This document shows positions 43,502 to 47,693 of a stretch of 47,693 nt of DNA, in pieces. A program made the position numbers and the translations under genes. The stretch is from positions 1 to 47,693 of the IMG/VR virus record IMGVR_UViG_3300032193_000397, one strand, 5' to 3'. This DNA comes from a virus. Within the stretch, counting starts at the first letter, position 1. Every line of letters begins with the position of its first letter. Under the pieces are notes generated by a model. The model was not told where the DNA came from, did no database searches, and saw only the letters and a program-made list of their open reading frames with translations.

Positions 43502-44386
43502 ATGCAAAACAAACATCAAGAGCATCCTGAAGACACCATTCTGACTGGTGATCTTTCTGCCATCAATCTACTCTACAATTTCACACATGCTAGTGTGAAG
43601 ATGGATGGTATTGCTATTGTTTGGGGCAAAGATCCTGCCACTGGCACATTCTTTGTTGGCAATAAAGCAGTTTTCAATAAGAAAAAGATCCGTATTGCTC
43701 ACTCTCATGAGGAAATTGACTTCTTCTATGAAGATGAGATGGCAGAGATTCTGCATCTTGCTTACAACTTCCTTCCTCGCACTGATAGAATCTTCCAAGG
43801 TGATTTCTTGGGTTGGGGTGCAGGAACTATCTTCACTCAGAATACTATCACTTATGAGTTTCCAGAAGTTGTAACTCAAAAGTTCATTGTTGCACCTCAT
43901 ACAGAATACTTTGCAGAGAATGATCTGCGTGATGCTGTAGCATCTCCACTTAAAGAGCATTTTGATGATAATCAAAAAGTCAAGTGGGTGCAACCTTGTG
44001 TTGATTGGATGAGGAGTCCTGAAACACCACAAATTGACACCACTGATGTCAATTTTCTGGACAAACGTACAGCAGATTGCTGTAAGAAAATCATCAATGC
44101 TTTCATCCGTGAGGGTAAAGAACTCACCTATGAATTGCTGACGCTGGTGTTTGATTGTCCCAGACTTGCTGGTCTTTATCTCACTGTGATCGAGATGAAA
44201 GAGGATCTGATGGATAGTCTCAAGATCACAAACTGTCCCAAATCTTTCATTGGTTCTCTGCAAATCAAGCAGGAAGGGTTCACTATTGCTGATGAATCTG
44301 GTCAAATTGTTAAACTTGTAGACCGTGAGATTTTCTCCATGAACAACTTTAACATGCCCAAACGGTGGCAGACACCTGGACGGTGA
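43502..44386 (+). CDS. KxDG nucleotidyltransferase/ligase-superfamily protein (DUF6267-like)
   Basis: A 294-residue protein. HPEDTILTGDLSAINLLYNF, then ASVKMDGIAIVWG, gives motif I with nucleotidyl-lysine candidate K33 (KMDG). Later FFVGNKAVFNKKKI, IFQGDFLG and, near the end, EGFTIADESGQIVKLVDREI resemble motifs III to V of ATP-dependent DNA/RNA ligases. I recall phage proteins of the DUF6267 type with this order. It may adenylylate nucleic acid or repair RNA; activity unproven. A 295-residue antisense frame overlaps it but lacks such motifs. Confidence 0.68.
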   Translation: MQNKHQEHPEDTILTGDLSAINLLYNFTHASVKMDGIAIVWGKDPATGTFFVGNKAVFNKKKIRIAHSHEEIDFFYEDEMAEILHLAYNFLPRTDRIFQGDFLGWGAGTIFTQNTITYEFPEVVTQKFIVAPHTEYFAENDLRDAVASPLKEHFDDNQKVKWVQPCVDWMRSPETPQIDTTDVNFLDKRTADCCKKIINAFIREGKELTYELLTLVFDCPRLAGLYLTVIEMKEDLMDSLKITNCPKSFIGSLQIKQEGFTIADESGQIVKLVDREIFSMNNFNMPKRWQTPGR

Positions 44387-44393
44387 AACAAGT

Positions 44394-44451
44394 GGCACAG
44401 AGACCCTTGTAGGTGCCTCTCTGTGCCTTATACTATAGAAGTCAAAGGGAC
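44394..44451 (+). promoter_or_regulatory. Hairpin fused to an early promoter and leader
   Basis: GGCACAGAGA (44394-44403) pairs perfectly with TCTCTGTGCC (44418-44427) around 14 bases, then TTATACTATAG. TATACT at 44429-44434 is the -10; AGTCAAAGGGAC (44440-44451) is the shared leader. The hairpin can terminate the upstream message while the same tail starts the next. Confidence 0.6.
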
Positions 44452-44456
44452 ACACA

Positions 44457-44642
44457 ATGATTCTCTCTCAAGCATCCTGCGTTAAGACACGTCAACGTAT
44501 GTGGGTCGGTCGGAAGACTGATAACGGTCCACAAATTGGATACGGTGATCAACCAACACAACTCGAAACTGAGTGGATTGCTGGTGTTTATGCTGAAAAG
44601 TATGCAGCAGAAGCAAAAGCAAAGATTCCATCTTTTGAGTGA
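44457..44642 (+). CDS. Small hypothetical early protein
   Basis: A 61-residue protein (MILSQASCVKTRQRMWVGRK start, ending in an Ala/Lys-rich helix). Behind the leader AAAGGGAC. Not recognised. Confidence 0.65.
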   Translation: MILSQASCVKTRQRMWVGRKTDNGPQIGYGDQPTQLETEWIAGVYAEKYAAEAKAKIPSFE

Positions 44643-44679
44643 TCTTCACTCTCACATTTTCATCTAATTCTTCTTCATC

Positions 44680-45114
44680 ATGGGCACTCGTTCTCGCATT
44701 GGTATTCAACTCGCAGACGATTCTATCCTGTCAATCTATCAACATTGGGATGGTTATCCTTCCTGGACTGGTCGCATCCTGAACACACATTACAACACCA
44801 AAGAGAAAGTTTCTGAACTGATTGATGGTGGTGATTGTTCATCTGTCTGGACAAAAGATCGTTGGACTGGTAAGCAACTTGCTCCATATGTGATTGAGAA
44901 TAAAGAAGCAGAAGAATATGGTCCACAATACTATGCACAACGTGGTGAGGATTGTCCTCCTCGTCTTGATAAGAATGTAAAACAATTCATCGAAGATGGT
45001 GAAGAGTATGGATACATTTACCGCAATGGTGAATGGGTCTGCTATAATACTCGCAGTTGGGATGATAACTTCGGAAAGAAAGAAGTTATCCCTGAAGGTG
45101 CTCTTGCTTGCTAA
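44680..45114 (+). CDS. Conserved phage protein of the MGTRSRIGI type
   Basis: A 144-residue protein. MGTRSRIGIQLADDSILSIY, QHWDGYPSWTGRILNTHYNT and VSELIDGGDCSSV match a family of phage and bacterial proteins (HWDGYP..G..L..HY......LI..GD.S) of unknown function. Starts 37 bases after the previous stop with no clear ribosome binding site. An aromatic, acidic C-terminus follows. Confidence 0.75.
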   Translation: MGTRSRIGIQLADDSILSIYQHWDGYPSWTGRILNTHYNTKEKVSELIDGGDCSSVWTKDRWTGKQLAPYVIENKEAEEYGPQYYAQRGEDCPPRLDKNVKQFIEDGEEYGYIYRNGEWVCYNTRSWDDNFGKKEVIPEGALAC

Positions 45115-45120
45115 ATTACA

Positions 45121-45420
45121 ATGTGTTATCCTACCATTCAAACACCTATGGACTACAATTCAATGACTTACGCTCAACAACGTCGTGAACGTCTAAATGA
45201 TGTCATCTTTGACTATATTTCAGACGAAGAAACATCAATGGAAGAACTGTTTGATGATATTATTGCAGAGGTCCGTGGTAGTCATGAATACTTTGCAAGA
45301 TATGAGAAAAAGTGTTCAATGCTGCTTGATAAGTTAAATGCAGTCACAGAAGCAAATGGTGCAGACTGGGAAGATTTCTGGAATAATAGTGATGATGAAC
45401 TTTCGTCGTCGGATTGCTGA
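45121..45420 (+). CDS. Acidic hypothetical protein
   Basis: A 99-residue, strongly acidic, helical protein. ATG 45121 follows the previous stop by six bases; an internal ATG at 45148 (MDYNSMTYAQQRRERLNDVI) is an equal candidate. Ends by overlapping the deaminase start (TGATG). Could mimic DNA, but nothing specific supports this. Confidence 0.6.
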   Translation: MCYPTIQTPMDYNSMTYAQQRRERLNDVIFDYISDEETSMEELFDDIIAEVRGSHEYFARYEKKCSMLLDKLNAVTEANGADWEDFWNNSDDELSSSDC

Positions 45421-45806
45421 TGGAAAGTCTATTCAAACTTGCAACTGAGATCGCAGCATCATCACCATCTAAAAAGAAGGTTGGTGCTGTGTTACTCAAA
45501 AAGAACAGGGTTATCACTTGTGCTACCAACAATGAGAAGAAAACTCATCCAACTCAAGCACATTGGGCGCAGAAAGTGGGAAGACCTTGTAAGATCTATC
45601 TTCATGCAGAATTGTCTGCCTTAATTAAAGCAAAAGAGGAAGGAGATAAGATCGTCGTTGCACGTTTGGGTGGACACAATCAGGATGAATTAAGAATGGC
45701 AAGACCTTGCCCAGTTTGTGAGGCATATCTCAGAGATTGTGGCATCAAAGATGTATACTACTCTGTGACAAATAACAAATGGTCTTATGAACATTGGGAG
45801 GATTGA
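45420..45806 (+). CDS. Cytidine/deoxycytidylate deaminase-family protein
   Basis: A 128-residue zinc deaminase. H62-A-E64 (LHAELSALIK) and C97/C100 (PCPVCEAYLRDCGIKDVYYS) give the full zinc site and proton shuttle. ATG 45420 overlaps the upstream stop; a TTG at 45414 is less likely. T4 dCMP deaminase is longer, with extra zinc and allosteric parts; this one is minimal, so the substrate (dCMP, cytidine or other base) is uncertain. It would supply dUMP for thymidylate in the dTMP pathway if it is dCMP deaminase. Confidence 0.8.
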   Translation: MESLFKLATEIAASSPSKKKVGAVLLKKNRVITCATNNEKKTHPTQAHWAQKVGRPCKIYLHAELSALIKAKEEGDKIVVARLGGHNQDELRMARPCPVCEAYLRDCGIKDVYYSVTNNKWSYEHWED

Positions 45807-45809
45807 TTG

Positions 45810-46133
45810 ATGGCAACTTGGAAAGCAAATGTATTTGTAAACTCAAGAGTTGGACAAATTACAACAACAGTTGAAGCAGCATCTTTTAGTGGTGCTGAAC
45901 AACAAATCTATGCAAAGCATGGTGATGTTCAACAAATCATCAATTTGAGACAAGTTTCGGATGGAGGTTCTCTACTCTCTGATGCTGGAGATATGGGAGG
46001 TTGGTTTATACTTGGTTGCATAGTTTTTGCAACTTGGTTGATCATGGAGTTCTGGTGGATTATTGTACCTGTCGCAGCAATTTGTGGTCTTGGTTGGATC
46101 GCAATGAAAACAGAGCACCTGTGGAACAAATAA
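45810..46133 (+). CDS. Small membrane protein with two TM segments
   Basis: A 107-residue protein starting MATWKANVFVNSRVGQITTT. A polar N-terminal half (VEAASFSGAEQQIYAKHGDV) resembles a small phage domain with tandem strands. GWFILGCIVFATWLIMEF and WIIVPVAAICGLGWIAMK are two closely spaced hydrophobic helices with a short turn, as in holin-like or inner-membrane phage proteins. Follows the deaminase by three bases. No lysis partner is nearby, so holin is only one option. Confidence 0.65.
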   Translation: MATWKANVFVNSRVGQITTTVEAASFSGAEQQIYAKHGDVQQIINLRQVSDGGSLLSDAGDMGGWFILGCIVFATWLIMEFWWIIVPVAAICGLGWIAMKTEHLWNK

Positions 46134-46236
46134 ACTGTTTTTTCTATAGTTTGATTGTCGGGGACGATCTGATGCCCATCTCAGGTTAAAATACAAGAAA
46201 ATCAGTTTATGTTACCCTGAGATCCCTTGCTAGCAC

Positions 46237-46314
46237 TAGTGGACACTTGGTCAAAGTGTCCACTATCGGTTGATCTGGACCCGTTTTCCTGTATTCTATA
46301 AGAGTCAAAGGAAC
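46237..46314 (+). promoter_or_regulatory. Early promoter cassette B with 12-bp palindrome
   Basis: TAGTGGACACTT (46237-46248) and AAGTGTCCACTA (46254-46265) form a perfect inverted repeat with a 5-base centre; it contains GTGTCCAC (46257-46264). TTGATC at 46270-46275, a 16-base spacer, TATTCT at 46292-46297, and AGAGTCAAAGGAAC at 46301-46314 follow. No T-run comes after the hairpin, so an operator is likelier than a terminator. The rest of the 46134-46321 gap has only an 8-bp inverted repeat (46177-46184 with 46216-46223) and no gene. Confidence 0.6.
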
Positions 46315-46321
46315 GGAACCC

Positions 46322-46561
46322 ATGCGAGACTTCATCTGTGTTTATTTTGGCAAGGATTGGGCAATCAATGCCCGCGGATTCTCCAGTGCCAGACAGGCAG
46401 AATCTCATGGCAAATATATGATGCCTGTTCCTGGATGTTTCGGGTTTGTTGTTATTGAAGAGGATATAGATTGCTGGATTGTAGATTGGGATCGCAGCAT
46501 GTTATCAGGTAAAGAGACAGTAACTCAAGACAATCTCGGTAACTTTGCAATCTCCTTCTGA
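46322..46561 (+). CDS. Small hypothetical early protein
   Basis: A 79-residue protein starting MRDFICVYFGKDWAINARGF. Mixed beta/alpha, with four Cys/Trp-rich short segments (CFGFVVIEEDIDCWIVDWD). Overlaps the HEXXH gene by one base (TGATG), so the two are made together from cassette B. Not recognised. Confidence 0.68.
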   Translation: MRDFICVYFGKDWAINARGFSSARQAESHGKYMMPVPGCFGFVVIEEDIDCWIVDWDRSMLSGKETVTQDNLGNFAISF

Positions 46562-46893
46562 TGTTATTCACTTCTGGCAAATCTAAGCACACTCATCTCA
46601 CTCAAAGTGTGTTCGAGTTCTTTACAACCAAATATGAGATTGACAGTGACGTTGAGGTTTATCACACTGACCTAAGTGATGATAATGCCTTCGGATTCAC
46701 TGAGGTTAATGGTGATGAGCAATTTGTTCAGATTCACAATGATCTGAATGAAAAGGACTATATCACCACATTGCTGCACGAATTGGTTCACGTTGTTCAA
46801 AACGAAAATGGACAATTTGATGATGAAGAGAGAGAAAATGAAGCATATACTTTAGAGCAGGTTCTTTACAACAACTATTGTGCCAGTCGCTAA
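46561..46893 (+). CDS. Minimal HEXXH metallopeptidase-like protein
   Basis: A 110-residue protein. TTLLHELVHVVQNENGQF gives H73-E74-x-x-H77, and DDEERENEAY supplies possible third ligands E90, E92 or E94. This resembles the catalytic helix region of SprT-like/gluzincin peptidases, shortened to the core. It could cut a host or phage protein early in infection, or be a non-catalytic zinc protein. Transcribed from cassette B. Confidence 0.68.
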   Translation: MLFTSGKSKHTHLTQSVFEFFTTKYEIDSDVEVYHTDLSDDNAFGFTEVNGDEQFVQIHNDLNEKDYITTLLHELVHVVQNENGQFDDEERENEAYTLEQVLYNNYCASR

Positions 46894-46894
46894 G

Positions 46895-46953
46895 GTGTCC
46901 ACTTTTGGTTGATCTGCTCTCGTTTTCGTGTATTCTATAAGAGTCAAAGGAAC
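46895..46953 (+). promoter_or_regulatory. Early promoter cassette C
   Basis: GTGTCCAC at 46895-46902, TTGATC at 46909-46914, a 16-base spacer, TATTCT at 46931-46936, AGAGTCAAAGGAAC at 46940-46953. From the GGTTGATC to the ATG it is nearly identical to cassette B, but the left arm of the palindrome is missing. Confidence 0.65.
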
Positions 46954-46960
46954 GCAACCC

Positions 46961-47125
46961 ATGCAACCTTATCCACTTGGCATCGACAACCCCATCAAAA
47001 TCAAAGCAGTTTGGGGTTCACATAAGTGGGCAATCTATTGGAAGGATGACTTCACTAAGATTGCTACATTCAACTCTGAGTTTCAAGCATACGAAGCACG
47101 TCGTTCCATCATCGAATCTCTTTGA
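46961..47125 (+). CDS. Small hypothetical early protein
   Basis: A 54-residue protein, MQPYPLGIDNPIKIKAVWGS onwards, ending EARRSIIESL. ATG 46961 follows AAAGGAAC; an upstream in-frame start at 46928 would lie inside the promoter. Small beta/alpha composition. Not recognised. Confidence 0.68.
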   Translation: MQPYPLGIDNPIKIKAVWGSHKWAIYWKDDFTKIATFNSEFQAYEARRSIIESL

Positions 47126-47127
47126 TC

Positions 47128-47268
47128 ATGAAAGTTTTTGCTCTGATTGTCATTGCCATTCTGTTCTGGAGTAGTGATGATGCCCGCAAATTTACTGCTG
47201 ACGGTCTCAACAATGCAGCAGAGATTATCAGTCCTGATACTCCCAACAAGATCAACATTTCATTCTGA
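47128..47268 (+). CDS. Small membrane or secreted peptide
   Basis: A 46-residue protein: MKVFALIVIAILFW is a hydrophobic N-terminal segment (signal anchor or short TM), followed by a polar part with NNAAEIISPD. Starts two bases after the previous stop and overlaps the next ATG by one base. Confidence 0.6.
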   Translation: MKVFALIVIAILFWSSDDARKFTADGLNNAAEIISPDTPNKINISF

Positions 47269-47444
47269 TGCAAACAATGTTTAACTCTGCTCTCAAGACT
47301 CTCCCTAGTTACATCAAATCTACCGATGCTGATTGGGGTATGGTTTATGATTACATGGAGTCAATGTGTGGTGATCTAAAAGATTATCATTGGGAAGAAG
47401 TTGCTCAAGTCTATCGACAATTCATCAACGATTCTCGTTACTGA
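47268..47444 (+). CDS. Small acidic hypothetical protein
   Basis: A 58-residue protein, MQTMFNSALKTLPSYIKSTD onwards, with W/Y-rich DYHWEEVAQVYRQFIND. ATG 47268 overlaps the previous stop (TGATG); a second ATG lies three codons on. Not recognised. Confidence 0.6.
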   Translation: MQTMFNSALKTLPSYIKSTDADWGMVYDYMESMCGDLKDYHWEEVAQVYRQFINDSRY

Positions 47445-47445
47445 T

Positions 47446-47634
47446 ATGGAAACAACGACTGCAACTTACAAGATCGAAGTAACAACAGATGAGGGACATT
47501 TATCATTCCTCAAAGTGATGCCAACCAAACCAAAAACACACAAAGGAGTTAAATCACAGAACACAAAGTTATCAAAATGGGTAGAAAAACAATACCCTAA
47601 CTTTACTTCCTACGACATTTCTCTTCTCAACTGA
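47446..47634 (+). CDS. Small hypothetical protein
   Basis: A 62-residue protein, METTTATYKIEVTTDEGHLS onwards, basic in the middle. ATG 47446 follows the previous stop by one base; an in-frame start at 47401 would overlap the preceding gene. Not recognised. Confidence 0.6.
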   Translation: METTTATYKIEVTTDEGHLSFLKVMPTKPKTHKGVKSQNTKLSKWVEKQYPNFTSYDISLLN

Positions 47635-47693
47635 TGAACTACACTCTCCAACAACTGAAAGATCGAGTCAACACTCTCATCGAACAACAGGGA
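47634..47693 (+). CDS. Start of a further small gene, cut by the window end
   Basis: ATG 47634 overlaps the preceding stop (TGATG), then MNYTLQQLKDRVNTLIEQQG runs off the end. Helical, polar; no more can be said. Confidence 0.5.
   Translation, partial: MNYTLQQLKDRVNTLIEQQG

Noticed and set aside
43568-44455. 295-residue minus-strand open frame over the nucleotidyltransferase
   Set aside because: The + frame has KMDG and other ligase-like motifs plus a promoter and leader; the antisense frame has no recognisable domain.
46134-46236. Possible tRNA or small RNA in the gap before cassette B
   Set aside because: No T-arm or acceptor pairing was found; only an 8-bp inverted repeat is visible.

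Overview
The window reads as part of the genome of a T4-like cyanophage (marine cyanomyovirus) infecting Synechococcus or Prochlorococcus. The evidence is a T4-type baseplate hub block, very long cyanophage-style fibre and structural proteins, a CP12 homologue, a CpeT-family phycobilin-lyase homologue, a UvsW-like helicase, many 2-oxoglutarate/Fe(II) oxygenases, late promoters of the (T/C)ATAAATA or CTAAATA type, and two tRNA-like genes. The DNA is AT-rich and every supported gene lies on the + strand, usually with overlaps or gaps of a few bases.

Layout. 1-8.0 kb is the tail tube/baseplate hub block: the 3' part of a large tail protein with an embedded murein amidase, a gp27-like hub, a CP12-like gene, a gp5-like spike protein without a visible lysozyme domain, and a beta-helical spike-like protein. 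8.0-9.4 kb holds two paralogous fibre-type proteins. 9.4-11.1 kb is an accessory islet: a perfect sigma70-type promoter, a small gene, cpeT, a small helix-turn-helix-like protein, a 2OG oxygenase, an atypical tRNA-like element and tRNA-Leu(UAA). 11.1-31.1 kb carries six large or medium adhesion/fibre proteins. These include a 1,729-residue protein with a hydrolase domain spliced into an Ig-like domain and a glycine-rich region, and a subtilisin-like protease with a C-terminal lectin-like domain.

31.1-32.9 kb holds early-type promoters, a small conserved-looking gene, the helicase and a small protein. 32.9-42.0 kb has two groups of 2OG oxygenase-type genes (four before, three after, one of them double-domain). 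Between them lie two tail-collar fibre proteins, one with a striking arginine-rich, lysine-free insert of about 240 residues, plus a cysteine-motif protein and a long coiled-coil protein. 42.0-47.7 kb is a run of small, tightly packed early-type genes: a PD-(D/E)XK-like protein, a KxDG nucleotidyltransferase, a dCMP-deaminase-like protein, a HEXXH protein, small membrane proteins and unknowns. The last gene runs off the end. Short transcription units here start from a recurring promoter cassette: a GTGYCCAC box, a -10 element, then the leader AGAGTCAAAGGAAC.

How it fits together. The first 31 kb builds the tail tip and adhesion apparatus and carries three enzymatic domains likely to be on the virion (amidase, serine hydrolase, subtilase). 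The oxygenases bracketing the arginine/proline/glutamine-rich fibre suggest, as inference only, post-translational hydroxylation of fibre repeats. CP12 and CpeT tie the phage to host carbon metabolism and light harvesting. No integrase, reverse transcriptase, CRISPR array or insertion sequence was seen. All functions are read from motifs and memory of families; no database search was possible.
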